DNA of 64,000 nucleotides from positions 84,058,417 through 84,122,416 of the forward strand of contig NC_092803.1 in NCBI RefSeq assembly GCF_040954645.1, given 5' to 3'. Under the pieces are notes generated by a model. It ran no database searches and was not told the origin of the DNA. It worked only from the letters and a program-made list of their open reading frames with translations. The position numbers were made by a program, and so were the translations under genes. Source of the stretch: Diabrotica undecimpunctata (taxonomy: Eukaryota > Arthropoda > Insecta > Coleoptera > Chrysomelidae). Of this stretch, positions 44,400 through 56,805 are shown one piece after another. Numbering within the stretch: position 1 is the stretch's first letter; each line of letters begins with the position of its first letter.

Positions 44400-45490
44400 T
44401 TTATTATTTAAAAAACAATAAAGTTGATTAAAAAATGTACTCACTGAAGGAGAAAGTAGCAATAATAAAAATGTTTATATTCAAATGTTTATTTACACGA
44501 CAATAGTGCGCGAAGTGTCAGTACTTTATTTAGCGTAAGATATACGAATAGACCAATTCCAAGTCATTTAACAATTCAAAGGATTTTACAAAATTTTGAA
44601 AATACTGAAACCGTGATATCTAATTGTACATGTACAAAAAATATTGCTGAGGTACCAAGAGACTTAGAAAATCAAAATGACATAAATGTATTAACAGCAG
44701 CAGCAGAAAATCCTAGAATAAGTTCTCGGACCACTGCAGACCAGTTTAATATTCATAATTCCACGGGCATAAAAATTTTAAAAAGGAATAAATTCCGTTC
44801 ATATAATTTTCAATGTCATCAAGAACTAAGAGAAGGAGATGCGGAGAGACGAGCGGAATTTTGTTATAAAATTTTATATAGGGCTAATGCAGACAGGCAA
44901 TTTTTAAAAACATTTAGTTTAGTGATGAATGTACATTTACATTAAATAGTGAACCAAATGTTCAAAATAAATTTTACGATTTGGTCGACAAGAAAGCATG
45001 AGGATATTATTGAAAGCCATACCTAATATCGTCGAAAAATAAATGTCTGGTTAGGAATATTTAGACACAATATTATTGGACCATTTTTCTATGAGTAAAA
45101 TTTGAACTCAAAAAAGTTTTTAGACCTGCTAAAAGGAGAAATTTTACCGAGACTTGGGGAAATAGCTCCAGGTGAAGAAGAAATTTGGTTTCAAATGGAT
45201 AGATGCCCTGCGAACAATGACTGGGAGGTTAAGGAATTCCTTAAAAACAGCTTTAATAATTTTTTGATTGAACCTAACGGTAACATTAAGTGGCCTCCGA
45301 GATCAGGAGATCTAGCTTCAATTGATTATTTTATCTGAGGACATCTAAAATCAAAAATCTATTCTGATCAAAAATTTATAGATATTAAAGCATTAAAAAT
45401 AGGAATTATTGAAGAGCGTGCAAAAATAACGCCACGCGTTCTGGTTAGTGTTAGAAGAAAATTTTACAATCTATTGGTATACTGTTTAGT
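44400..45490 (+). pseudogene. Tc1/mariner-superfamily transposase remnant (DD41D-like spacing)
   Basis: Reading across frames: MYSLKEKVAIIKM (about 44434), NSTGIKILKRNKFRSY (helix-turn-helix part, about 44758), AERRAEFC, FSDECTFTLNSEPNVQN (first Asp, about 44920), FQMDRCPANND (second Asp, about 45190) and KWPPRSGDLASIDYF (third, about 45290). I count 41 residues between the second Asp and the Asp of IDYF, matching the DD41D group. Stops near 44945, 45092 and 45338. No intact TIRs were found. Confidence 0.65.
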
Positions 45491-45767
45491 ATAAAATTGT
45501 TTACCACTTTTACCCCCCGGTTTCTCCCTAAAACCACCCTCCGTAAGGAGGGAAAACCACAAAAATCGTTTTACCAAGAATCTGTACATCGTAGAAAAAT
45601 GCTTCAAATAAAAAATGTAGCTGAGATAATTTTGAACAAAAATGTTTATTAGCACTTTTTCTGTAGAATGAACCGTTCTCTTAGAAACAACGCTTGAACC
45701 GACCGGTGATGTTCAATGTTCAAATTTATATCGACTGTAAAAATTCGATATCTTCTGATCAGAGTGT

Positions 45768-46455
45768 CCTATAGACAAAAATCAAAAGGCGTTTTAAAGG
45801 TAAAGAGGGCAGCTCGCGTATACAATTTTTGCATTTTGCAGCAAATAAAGTCAGTTTTTATAAAGGTGTTAAATAAATAAACGTTTAACGATTTTTACCA
45901 TTTTTTACGATTATTATGAAATCAAAGATGAAAGATATATCACTTTCATTGACCGGTCACTATTGGAATTTTCATTAGCAGATTCCAATCTTTAAAACAT
46001 ATAGCCTTAAATTTTGGTTTTGGGTTTTTGCATCAAATGTGAGGCATTTGGAATATTCCTAAAAAATGCTAAATTTAAACTTTCACATTACAAACGATCT
46101 AAAATGTTTAAAACTGCTTCTTTTTGATTACACAAGTACGTTTTTCCAAACGACACAACTTCAGCTACAAATTCCATTTAATACCGTTTTCGTGGAAGTA
46201 TTTCCCGTGGCGTGCGATCGTTTGTGATGTGTGTTTAAATTCAGCGTTTTTTGGGCATATTTCAAATGCCTCACCTTTGTTGCCAAAACTCAAAACCGAA
46301 ATTACAGGGTACCTCTTTTGAAGAATGGGCTCTAATAATGAGAATTCCATAGTGATCGGTCAATAAAAATGATAAATTTTATTGATCTTGATTGAAAAGC
46401 TGCATTTTTCACCTTTAAAACGCATTTCGATTTTTGTCGATAGGACAATCTTATC
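45768..46455. repeat. Diverged fold-back (inverted arms about 320 bp)
   Basis: tgtcctatagacaaaaatc at 45768 matches, inverted, tgtcctatcgacaaaaatc ending near 46452, and the similarity continues inward to about 46110/46150 (shared gttttaaaggt and gtgaggcattt). The arms are clearly more diverged than those of C, D or E2. Confidence 0.65.
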
Positions 46456-46496
46456 AAAAGTTATTTCAACCGTTTTTCATAATTGTTCTTTTTAGA

Positions 46497-46538
46497 TGAA
46501 CTGATGATGCTTTGTGATTAGAAAGCGAAACGTCTTCA
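46497..46538 (+). ncRNA. Hammerhead-ribozyme-like motif with canonical GUC site
   Basis: Stem I TGAA/TTCA, CTGATGA box (46501-46507), extra T, stem II GCTTT/AAAGC with an 8-base loop, GAAA (46527-46530), palindromic ACGT (46530-46533), C at position 17 (46534). The cleavage triplet is the classical GUC. A TTTATTTCTCC..TTGACCGA module follows at about 46570-46592, as in C and D. Confidence 0.7.
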
Positions 46539-46621
46539 ATAAATAGATGAAGTAGCCACCTTCTTTGTCTTTTATTTCTCCACTTTGACCGAAAAACCCA
46601 CCACTCTTCGAGTGTTCCTTA

Positions 46622-46752
<131 letters not shown>

Positions 46753-48229
46753 CCGCTATCGTTTTAAGCTCTTTTCACGTTGCAGTAATTTAGCATCACC
46801 AAGAAATGCTATCATTTTCTATTTATAAGTCGTGTATGTTCGTTTAGTGCACCTTTGTAGGCTTGGCACCGTTGTCGGTTTTTCAATAATCCGATTTTTT
46901 TATAAATTAAATTTTTTACATCAAACCATCATTTTAACATTGGGAGTTAAAATTACTGTATTTGGTATCATTTTAAAGCCAATAGATGTTGCCAGTGTTA
47001 ATACTTAAATAATATTTGAAAACATAAAAATATCGATCGGTTTGGGTTCAAGTTCAAATGAAGACATTGAAACTACCTGCCGACCGGCTGGGGTCAACCA
47101 ACTAGTTTTTTTATATCAACGTTCAGTTGTTATATTTATTCAATTTAGATATTTTTTCCCAGAGAGTTGTGTAGAGAAATATTTTACATATTTCAATTTC
47201 CAAGCTGTTTAATGGAAGCTATCAGTGAATAGTTTAAGATAAATATTAGATTTTTATGGGATTAGGTCAAAAATATTGGTTGTGATTGGGATGAGAATCA
47301 CATTTTTAATTTTTAATGTTTAACATTTTGATTTCAATTCAGGAAATCGTTCTCAAAAAACGTTTTTTGTACAAAATGTATATACACATTTTTACATAAT
47401 TTGTACAATAAACAAGGTTAAATATTGGAAATCGTATCGTTAAATATTAGTTAATTAAAAATGTAATTTTTATCTCAATATCAACCAATAATTGTGGCAT
47501 AATCACATAAAAAAATAATATTTGACTTTGACCATGCCATAAGAAAGTAGTTAACGGAACCTCGCTAAATAGTTTTAAAAAATCTTACAGAAATTTAAAT
47601 TCTAAATAGTATGAGGGGTAGCCGACGAAAAATTCGTAAAGACGTACAGTTGATTTTGCTTTGTTTTTTTAAACAATCTTAAAAGGCAAAAAAAAAATTT
47701 TGCTTATAAAACGTTTTGTATACATTCTAAAGAAAAATAATTTAAATAAAAGTTGTAGACCATAAAAAGTTTTCTATGTAGAGAAATACCAAATTTAAAT
47801 ACATAAATAATTGAGATAATTCCAAAAAACCATAAACTCCAAGATATTATTATGTTTGTAGTAATTTATAAATGTTAATAACTTTGTTCTTTGACTAACG
47901 ACAGATAATATAGCTACTTGAAATCATGGCAATTGATGAGTTATTAAAGTGTGCTAAATATCAAGCAGATCAAAAAATATTTTACAATTTATTCAATTTG
48001 TTTATCACAGAAAGCGATTATTTAAACAACTGTACTTGTCCAAACTCTTATGACTCTATAAGTATTTTGTAACTTGCAATCGATTCTTTGCGCTTTCAGT
48101 TTTAGGGTATATTAAAAAAACTTTTAACATATTATTAAATTTTTTATTAGAAACCAGTTTGAATAGGGGACTTTTTAGTTTTTAGACCACTTAACGTTTT
48201 TTTAGTTTCTTTGACAAGTGAGGATTCGG

Positions 48230-48600
48230 TTATTTCTTCATATGGGCTATGAACAATTGTCTAGTCAAGTCAACACTATTAGAGAAGTTACCTATACTTT
48301 TCCAGTAGTTATGCAGACGGTTCATTTTAATTGTCCCCATATGGAACATAAGCTCGAGAAAAGTCTTAAATTCTGTTTGTGTTGTCTCTTTCCAAAACGC
48401 AATCCTCGATTTTTCTGAACGACTTTGTGCAAGTATTTCGTCAGTCGCTTCCACCATTCATTTAATCTACATTGTCCTCGCCCGATGATGATTGATGATT
48501 GTATGATTGTAATTCAGCAGTGGTCAATCTACGTTTATGTTCACATCTACCTTTTTTAGATGTCGAAGGCATATTATTTACATCCATTTCTTTATAAATA
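48230..48600 (-). pseudogene. piggyBac-type N-terminal part in A'
   Basis: MDVNNMPSTSKKGRCEHKRR and EFKTFLELMFHMGTIKMNRL on the minus strand. Homologous to 31219-31590, with different point changes and a 6-base difference near the first stop. Confidence 0.65.
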
Positions 48601-48743
48601 CTATAACTCACTTTTACGGAGGTAATTAACAATAAAAACGTTCTACTGGAAACTATCAACTTACGACTTCCAATACTATAAGGCCACTTGAGGCACAATA
48701 CGTTTTTACTCAATAATAGTTCCTGTATAAGTAAAATTGTTTT

Positions 48744-49250
48744 TTAATGTGCTTCATTGGAGCACACTAGATATATTTCAGTTTTGCCATCACATTCTTC
48801 AGAGTATGTTTTAACTTTTCTATCGACCTTTCTACTAGTCATGCTTCTTCTTAAAACTTTGTAACATCTTGTACACTTTCTTCTCTTTGCATTATCTACA
48901 TCGCTTTGCCTTAGATGATATTTTTGGGTGTAACTGGTCATGAGGGTTACAACATTTCTTTATTTGTAAATGCCTTCGCGAACTCCAGTCTGAACTCAAG
49001 GATAGGTTGTCGCTTTTTTTTCTATTATTTAGCAACTAAGCATTGACTACTGCGGTATTAAATATTAATTCCATTGCCGCTTTCCGGTACCACTTCAGAA
49101 TTTTGCGTATTGGGCTTTGGTAAGAAGCCACTTGATCACTAAAATCAACACTCTTTTTCACCAAGTTATAATCGAGAATAATTTGTGGTTTTAGTACTTG
49201 TGTATAATTTTTCTTTTTATTTGATTAAACCAAGATACAACTATTATGTT
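48744..49250 (-). pseudogene. piggyBac-type C-terminal part in A'
   Basis: The minus strand carries the SDQVASYQSPIRKI-type block (about 49140) and CTRCYKVLRRSMTSRKV at 48860. Homologous to 30480-31041; more frameshifted. Confidence 0.65.
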
Positions 49251-51639
49251 TAAATGTTGCAAGGATTAAAACTGGTCTTTTGTCGACCCATTTTATCACT
49301 CGTAAAATCAATAATGGGGTTAAATTTCATCGAGAGTAACTGGTTGCAACTTTTTTAATCGAGATTTTAGTTTTACATGTTTTTAGAGTAAAACATCTGC
49401 ACATGAATAATTCGTTTCTTGAACAATGATTTCAATTCATCGACCAATATTCTAAAATAAGGTGTTATTACGTCGTCCGGAATATTATAAACTGGTTCTC
49501 TTTCATAAAGCATTGTAAATATGGTTTACACTCTATATTTATAAAAATCTTTTACTGCAACTCTTGTTCGACCTAAACTAAATTAATACACAAAACAAAT
49601 TATTCTATTTTTTTTTATAGAAATGCAGATTCCTGTCGGCTTTTTGTCAGTGCGGCATGAGTCACTGGTGTCTCGTATATCCGGACCTCTTATCGCATTA
49701 CAAACATAATTCTTAATTAGCATTGCGGTACAAGATACATTTATGACGTATAATCTGAAAGCCGTAATAAGACTATAAGACCGTATGTTATAAATAAATA
49801 TATTCCTAAAAGAATTATCTTGAAACATGAAATAAATACACTAAAAAAGTGCAATATTAAGTGTCATTTAAAAAATGGTATGTCATTCACGACGGACGTA
49901 CAGTTAAAAACAAAAGTTTTCAGTGTTCTATTGCTTGATTATTATTATCTGGTATTCTGAAAATGTTGACATTTTTTCCTGGTTTGATCTTCCTCAACTA
50001 ACGTGATCTTTCTTAATTTGTGGGTTGTGTTGTTCAGGTCTCTTTAAGTGTTTTTGTTGGTATCCATACTGAATGATCTTCTTTAGACAATGTACTAATG
50101 TAGTGTTCAAATGTGGCATTGCGTGCGTCATATAGCGCTGATCTTAATTGTCTGATTAGTCGATTATATTTGTGTTCGTCATTAAGATTTCGGCTTCTTG
50201 GTCATCTAACTCTTGCTCTTCATTTTTCGACTATTAGTTGTATAATATAATTCGGAGTGTTACTTGTGTTTTCTTGATTTGGAATTGTTAATCGTGTAGC
50301 TCCATATTAAATAGTAAAAGATGAAAACGGCAGCATATTCATCCATAAAAAAAGGAAACGCGATAAAGATATCTGAAACAACTGTTTTATGTTATAAGAG
50401 ATGAAATAGTCCGAAATTGCCAGGTGAACAGGGGACTATAAAGAGGAATTAGCTATGAAACAGCTTAAATGGGGAAAAGAAGTAAGCTTAGACCAAACAC
50501 CAGCAGGAATTATTCAACTGGGGAAAAAATTAAACGGATAACAATATTCACTCCATTTACAGAAAAGGGGGTGACCCGCAAAAATTTTAAGTTTTAAGTA
50601 TTTTAAGTAATTTAACTTCTTTAATAGCCTCCAGTCAACAATTTCCTAATCATGTTTAAAAAACGTACGGAATGCACTGTATATACTAACCCAAACCGTC
50701 AACATACTTGTTGTTGCAGTTATGTATTACGATCAACTTAAAGGTTATGCACGACTCCCCTTGTATAGGTACACAGGCATGCACCCGTGCGGGAGAAAAA
50801 AGATTTGTCATAACGTTACATTATGTCACATTTTAACGTTGAATATTTTATGGTCCCCTTTGGATTATAAAACGAATGATCGACTTTTTCTCGCATAGAT
50901 CCCGCCTATGTAACTTTACAAAGCGAGTCGTTTGCTGTGTGTTAAAGAAACGTCTATGGCCATCATATAATTTTACGCTATTTCACGTTCTACGACGCAT
51001 TCCACGTTTGATACACTGTCTTGTTTAGTTTTCTGTCATTTTATTTGTTAAATCCTATATCATTCTCGTCACAGCGTCAAGGAGCAGTAAATGTGTGCAG
51101 TGAACGGGAGGAATATGTTTAACAGTGAACGTTGGAGATTTTTCAAGTCTTTCATATTTTCTTCTTTGAGTGCCTCTCCTATCGGAGATTGGATATCATT
51201 AGGGCGATTCTAATTTTATTTACTGCTGTTTTGAATAATTCACTCATCACTCATCAGGTGGCCAAAGTGTTTAAGTTTTCTCTTTTTTATATTCAGTATA
51301 ACTTCTGGATCGTTATGTATTCTACGTATTACCCCTTCATTTGTAATTTTATCCACTCAACTTATTTTTAGTATACGGCAGTAGCACCACATCTCAAAGC
51401 TTTCAAGATTTGTAACATTCTTCTGTTTAAGAGTCCATGCCTCAACACCGTAAAGCTAAGTACTGAATACATACTAAGTAGTTAACTAAAAGTGGACGTA
51501 TGCAAAGAGATGTATGACGTAATCGTATGGTATTGGCTAAATCCTGTCACGTAATATGCCACATACCTCTGTGCGTAAATTCGTTTTATTGCTGCCAGTT
51601 TAAGGTGTTATTAGATGCAGCCATGTTGAATTTCTCTCC

Positions 51640-52720
51640 ACTATCGTATTATCTTCGTTAAATCCTATCATTTTAGGCTCCATATATCCTGATTAGACCT
51701 ATAGGAGATACGCAACTAAGGCTCTTTTGACATAACATATATAGGAGCAAAGATATATACCTAAGGTCCTTTTGACGTGTTGATGTATTTGTTTTCTACG
51801 TCGTAGTATTCTATTGGTTAAATGTTACCATTTGAGGTACTGTACGTCACGATTGGACTAATAGGATCGAAGATACATAACTAAGGCCCTTTTGCCAGGC
51901 TACTCTATTTAATTTTTGTATCTCATTGTATTCTATTAGTTTAATTCTATCATTTGAGGTACGAAACGTCACGATTGGAATAATAGGACCGCAGATACAT
52001 AACTAAGGCCCTTTTGATAAGCTGATGTATTTTATTTTTCTATCTTATTGTATTCGATTGGTTAAATCCTATCATTTGAGCTACTGTACGTCACGATTGG
52101 GCTACTAAAAACGAATATACGTAACTAAGGCCCTTTTAACATTTTGCTGTATTTGATTTCTATCTCATTGTATTCTATTAGGTAAATTCTATCATTTGAG
52201 GTATCGTACGTCACGATTGGACTAATAGGACCGAAGATACATAACTAAGGCCATTTTGACATGCTACTTTATTTAATTTTTATACATCATTGTATTTTAT
52301 TTGTTAAATCCTTTTATTTGAGGTACTGCAAGTCATGATTGGACTAATAGAACTAAAGATACACAACTAAGGCCCTTTTGACATTGTTCTGTATTTGATT
52401 TTTGTATCCCATTGTATTCTCTATGTTAAATCCTATCATTAGAGGTACTATACGTCACGATTAGACTAATAGGACCGAAGATACGTGACTACGGCCCTTT
52501 TGACATGTTGCTGTATTTAATTTTTTTATTTCATTGTTTTCAATTCGTTAAATCCTGTCATTTGAGATACTGTACGTCACAATTGGACTTATAGAAACGA
52601 AGATATATAATTAAGGCCTTTTTGACATGCTGCTATATTTGATTTTTCTGTCTTATTGTATTTTATTGGTTACATCCTATCATTTGAGGGGCTGTACGTT
52701 GCAACTGGACCAATTGGAGC
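51640..52720 (-). repeat. About 120-bp tandem array in A'
   Basis: About nine inverted units recognised by GAGGTACTGTACGTCACGAT spaced about 120 bp (near 51835, 51957, 52077, 52198, 52319, 52440, 52560, 52684). No RTE insertion here. Confidence 0.85.
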
Positions 52721-53216
52721 GAATATACAATAGGTAGTTGCAATATATCATAACCCGGTACTTTTAACCAACCATGATGTCAGAATGATTCTTTAATTTA
52801 CCATTTCATTGTGGGTAATATTATATTCAACAGCGATGCCAAATTTCTGATGCTAAAATGATTGATAATGAAAGTGGGATATACATTTTCATGTATATAA
52901 TGGCAGCGAGTAAACGGTAAAACCCTGAACTAAATATATATAATATTTTCACTGTACAATCATTTTAGACTCAAACATTTTCTGGAATAAACTTGTATAA
53001 CTCAGTAAGGGATAAAAAGAGAAAGCGGATATTTTAAAATATCAACACGGTATCAACACTCTAATCAATGAGATGGTTAAAATTCTTGTAACAAGTACAG
53101 GAAAAAAGTTATTAAGGTCTTGTAAAGTAGCGTCGATATACAGATGCTACTTTGCAAGACGATGCTAAATTGATGGTAAAAGCATAATGTATCGATGCGA
53201 AAATGATAGTATGATG

Positions 53217-53288
<72 letters not shown>

Positions 53289-53310
53289 ATTATATATATA
53301 TATATTATAT
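53217..53310. repeat. (TA)n microsatellite right of element A'
   Basis: About 94 bases with ATTATA interruptions, 90 bp from the host exon at 53400. Confidence 0.9.
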
Positions 53311-53399
53311 CTGTGGTTTGATACCAGTCCCTAAGATGTCTGTATACATAGATTATATCCCTTACATTTCACTAACAAAAAATAATATTGTATACTTAC

Positions 53400-53493
53400 A
53401 CTATAGATATAGATATCAGCCAATACACATTTGTATGAGGAGATTTCTGGAATACTAAATGGTCTCGGTGAATAAAACCTACCGATATAACAA
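53400..53493 (-). CDS. TMEM94-like protein, short exon
   Basis: This 94-bp exon follows TTTGTTTCAG and ends at GTAAGT. In the frame set by the preceding exon it reads VVISVGFIHRDHLVFQKSP and then a hydrophobic stretch. Open frames called here without splicing use another frame and are misleading. It ends with two bases of a codon that the exon at 7426-7590 completes. The inverted element A' and its (TA)n array start only about 90 bp downstream of its donor. Confidence 0.7.
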
Positions 53494-53569
53494 CTGAAAC
53501 AAAGAAAAATCAGTGATACACCATACTTTTCGTACTTATATAGAAAAGTAAAAGGGTTCACAACGCGCA

Positions 53570-53640
53570 GACTATCTCTTGCCGATGTTTTTTTTATTTC
53601 GTCAATGTTTCTTCTCCATTCACTCTGATTTCTTGCACCT
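53570..53640 (-). pseudogene. Possible RTE-like tail fragment in the intron
   Basis: The minus strand reads GARNQSEWRRNIDEIKKTSARD, resembling the C-terminus of RTE-type ORFs. Short and weak; it may be chance. Confidence 0.3.
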
Positions 53641-54010
53641 GGTTAATCCATGCTTTCTTATTCTTTCCTAATTATCTCTCGCTTCTCCCTTTCTTATATT
53701 ATTTTAGCCAACAGTCCGGTTTGTTTCAGTTTTCCTTTATATCCAAATCATCTAAACTATTTCACTTTTTCTGTCGCTTTTTTTAATGTACATTTTTTCG
53801 TTGCTCTACATCGTTATTGTTACACATATATATTATAAGTGCTGTTTTCGGATCCACAAATAGAACTTCCCCTTGTTTAACATTTTGTCCTATAATTGCA
53901 TATTTTAATATGCCATTTGTTTGTCTAATTTTTTTATACAAAATCCAAGCTTATCGGGTACACGAAAATAGAAGCTCGTCCCTTTCCTTTTTTAACCTTT
54001 AAACACTTAC

Positions 54011-54263
54011 CAAAATGTAACAAAATAATAAAGCTGATAATCAGTCTGGCCATCAGCAAAGTCCATTCATTTTCGTCCCATCCACCCATAGAAACGGATT
54101 CTGTCAGAATGACGGGATTGTAAAAGAATGCACAGGTGCAATTTGGTAGCACTAAGCATATTTGGTCACAATGACTGGCCAAAATGCCAATGTATGACGT
54201 TAATACCACTATAAAAGTAACGAGGAACTTCGTACCGTAGCACCACAGGATAAATACAGCTGC
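54011..54263 (-). CDS. TMEM94-like protein, exon (TM segments and lumenal loop)
   Basis: This 253-bp exon follows a perfect polypyrimidine tract and TTTCAG and ends at GTAAGTG. It encodes about 84 residues in phase 0: a hydrophobic helix, a cysteine-rich loop with several Cys in about 15 residues and a conserved-looking SVSMGGWDENEW segment, then a second hydrophobic helix ending LLHF. The last single base joins the next exon, 53400-53493, to complete a valine codon. Alternating helices and a Cys-rich loop suit a multi-pass membrane protein. The intron upstream of it (54264-56359) is 2,096 bp and contains a fold-back element and a non-LTR tail. Confidence 0.75.
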
Positions 54264-54305
54264 CTGAAATGAAAAAATCATATATATTTGATTAAAAGAA
54301 CACAA

Positions 54306-54549
54306 GAAAACAATGACACATTAGAACTATTAAGGTCAATAAATGAAATCAAACCTATTGAGAAGAGGAGAATGAACAAATGATCTTTGACACTATTAAT
54401 AGAGATGAAATATTTTTTAGTGTAAATACTAAGAGTGCAAAATATTGTTACGTAAGCCCTTCCAAAAGCTTATTCCTAGTTGACGAAACACGTATAAAAG
54501 GATAAATAAAAAAAAAATGAAAATAACTCAAAAACATGCAAGTAGTTAA
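54306..54549. other. Intron sequence without recognised feature
   Basis: AT-rich; no domain, TIR or RNA gene seen. Confidence 0.4.
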
Positions 54550-54740
54550 TGCGAAACAAGTAATTAAGTAAGTAATGCCAGCTACTGAGCCCTAACAAAA
54601 TAATTTATAAATATTATGGATGTGGAAATGGAGAAGAAAAGGCACATACAATATTTGAAAAAGACTGATACATTTTTTTTACACACTTATGACAAATGAA
54701 AGAATGGAAAAGGAGAGTATTTTTGAATTGTTAACATTTG
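54550..54740 (+). pseudogene. Possible non-LTR ORF2 C-terminal Cys-His remnant
   Basis: CKYYGCGNGEEKAHTIFEKD (about 54610-54672) resembles the C-x2-C...HT-x4-C motif near the end of I/R1-type ORF2 proteins, with some Cys lost. Confidence 0.4.
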
Positions 54741-54750
54741 TTTTAATACC

Positions 54751-54791
54751 TAGCTGAGCGCTTTCGGCTACAAAGCCATCCTCAGAGTTAT
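54751..54791 (-). ncRNA. Hammerhead-ribozyme-like motif (CTGAGGA box)
   Basis: On the minus strand: CTGAGGA (54779-54785), extra T, stem II GGCT/AGCC, GAAA (54762-54765), six-base palindromic stem III AGCGCT, C at position 17. Stem I is weak: two pairs, a mismatch, then two pairs. The opposite-arm copy at 55188-55228 has CTGACAA and is predicted broken. Confidence 0.55.
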
Positions 54792-55228
54792 AGTTAAGTT
54801 TATAAAGTAACACTACTAAAAAGGGGTCCCTTTTCCTTTAAAAGTTAAAAAACTGTTTGAAAAAACATCTAAAAGACACCACATAAGACTAAGAAAAAAA
54901 CACATTAAGTTTTTTTTTGTTTATGGTACTACTGTAAGAACCCGACCATTTGGATGTAGTGGACCATGGGATGACTCCATCCAACGTCTGGCAATGGATT
55001 GAGTGTGCCGCTTCAACTCCATCTAAACGGTAGGGATCTTACACCTGTACCATAAACAATTTTTTAATGTGTTTTTTATGTAGTCTAATGTGCTGTCTTT
55101 AAGATGTTTGTTTCGATTTTTTAACTTTTAGAGGAAAATTTTTCCAATGGGATCCCTCTTTAGTAGTGGTACTTTATAAACTTGACCATAGCTCTGACAA
55201 TGGCTTTGCTGAGCCGAAAGCCCTGAAC
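54751..55228. mobile_element. Fold-back element with about 205-bp arms and hammerhead-like motifs
   Basis: Arms 54751-54960 and 55025-55228 are inverted copies with moderate divergence (shared gtttatggtac, cacattaa, aagtttataaagta). Each outer end carries a CTGA..GAAAGC core. No coding capacity. It probably belongs to the same class as C and D. Confidence 0.65.
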
Positions 55229-56100
55229 TAGGAAGCGCCGTGTGGTCCGCCAAGGGTGTATTTTATCACCCTTGTTATTCAATTTATACAGTGAAGCCAT
55301 CTCAGAATTAGCGCTTGCCGAGGTCAGTGAGGGCCTTATAATAAACGGTGAGCCACTTAATAACATAAGATATGCTGACGACACCGTCCTTCTGGCAGGA
55401 ACACTAGAAGAACTGCAACACCTTGCTGAACAAATAAATATATATTGCAACGATTATGGACTAAAAATAAATTTGAAGAAAACCAAGTTCATGGTATTTA
55501 CAAAAGCACAAAACATCAGAGTTAAGCTAGTACTAGATAATACAGAAATTGAACAAATATCTTCATACAAATACCTTGGAGCATGGATCACAGAAGATAC
55601 TGATCAGACAAAAGAAATAAGATGCCGCATTGAAACTGCACGGTCAACTTTTAATAGAATGAGAAAACTTTTTTGTAATCGCGATATCAATATATCGATC
55701 CGAATAAGAATGCTTCGATGTTATATTTTCTCTACCCTTTTGTATGGGATTGAAGCTTGGACACTTAAAAAATCCAACATTAAAAACCTAGAAGCATTCG
55801 AAATGTGATGTTACAGACGTATTTTGGAATTACGTCTCCAAAATACAGACGTATTTTGGAGACGTAAATTGGAATACTTGGGGCACATCATGAGTGGTGA
55901 AAAATACGAACTACTAAGGAATATAATGCAGGGAAAAATCAAAGGCAGAAGCGTAGGAAGACGTAAAATCTCGTGACTACGCAATCTCCGCGAATGGTTT
56001 GGATGCAGTTCAATTGAACTATTCAGGCGCGTAACCAACAAAATTATAATTGCCAGATTGATTTCCAATCTCCGATAGGAGCGGAACTTGAAGAAGAAGA
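55229..56100 (+). pseudogene. Non-LTR reverse transcriptase fragment with GAA tail
   Basis: An open frame 55242-55808 holds VVRQGCILSPLLFNLYSEA, IRYADDTVLLAGT (YADD intact), YKYLGAWITED and LLYGIEAWTLKK. After a stop and a local duplication at 55806-55870 the tail continues with LEYLGHIMSGEKYELLRNIM, GRRSVGRRKIS, LREWFGCSSIELF and ISNLR, ending in GAAGAAGAAGAAGG. Same family as 28600-29125. 5'-truncated. Confidence 0.75.
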
Positions 56101-56359
56101 AGGAATTAAAAAAAAATTTTACATACTTCAAAAACACTTTTCATTTCCATTTTTTCACAAACAATATTTCTAGCAGTAAAGTGTTTGAAACAAACAAAAT
56201 ATGGAAAACAGAAAAGAATAAAATGGAGTAAAGGGTACTGCTATTACCAGAAAAGATAGAAAATTAAATAAAAGGACTGACAGTCCGTAAAATATAGAAA
56301 TGCCTTTACAAGCCTCAATTATACACCTGGGAGAACATTAAGGATGAAAAGGATCTTAC
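56101..56359. other. Intron sequence without recognised feature
   Basis: Between the GAA-tailed fragment and the host exon donor. No gene seen. Confidence 0.4.
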
Positions 56360-56571
56360 ATTCCAATTGGTCAAGTTCTGATTCTTCCCCAGGGGTTTCT
56401 TCATTACTTCCTGGTCCAAAGGTCGGGCCATTAAGGAGACGCTGATGAGTGGCACTACCATACAAGAAAACCATAAAACTTGTCCCGTCGTTAGCAGTCC
56501 TGGTAGCATCAATATTGTAGAAAGAACCTGCAGTAAACTCAAAGCTATACAGCAGCACAACCAAAATTGAC
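56360..56571 (-). CDS. TMEM94-like P-type-ATPase-like protein, exon (TM segments)
   Basis: This 212-bp exon begins after a TTACTTACAG acceptor and ends at a GTAAGA donor. After two bases completing a codon it encodes about 70 residues. There are two hydrophobic segments, then an LLTTGQVLWFSC stretch and SLMARPLDQEVMKKP. This is the layout seen in the C-terminal transmembrane domain of P-type cation ATPases (LW-hydrophobic-SLA-P-VM-P). It ends in phase 0, matching the exon at 54011-54263. The closest family I recognise is TMEM94, a P-type-ATPase-like membrane protein placed in the endoplasmic reticulum and linked to magnesium transport in vertebrates. Family level is fairly sure, the exact orthologue less so. 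Upstream exons lie outside the window. Confidence 0.75.
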
Positions 56572-56711
56572 CTGTAAGTAAATATACCGAAGATTATATA
56601 GAAGAACTGATTGTTCAAATTAATCTAGCTTATAATCCACAATATATAGTAACGAAGTAGTTTAAAATTCTAAATAAAACCTACCGAAAGGGCGTGACGC
56701 CTAATATACCA

Positions 56712-56712
<1 letters not shown>

Positions 56713-56765
<53 letters not shown>
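56713..56765. repeat. (TA)n microsatellite left of element D
   Basis: About 53 bases, followed by 40 bp of unassigned sequence before the D inverted repeat. Confidence 0.9.
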
Positions 56766-56805
56766 TTTTTTTTCAAATGATTTTTTCGACCGTACTGTTT
56801 TAAAT

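Noticed and set aside
53331..53561. Minus-strand 76-residue open frame
   Set aside because: It overlaps the host exon 53400-53493 but in the wrong frame; splice phase selects another frame.
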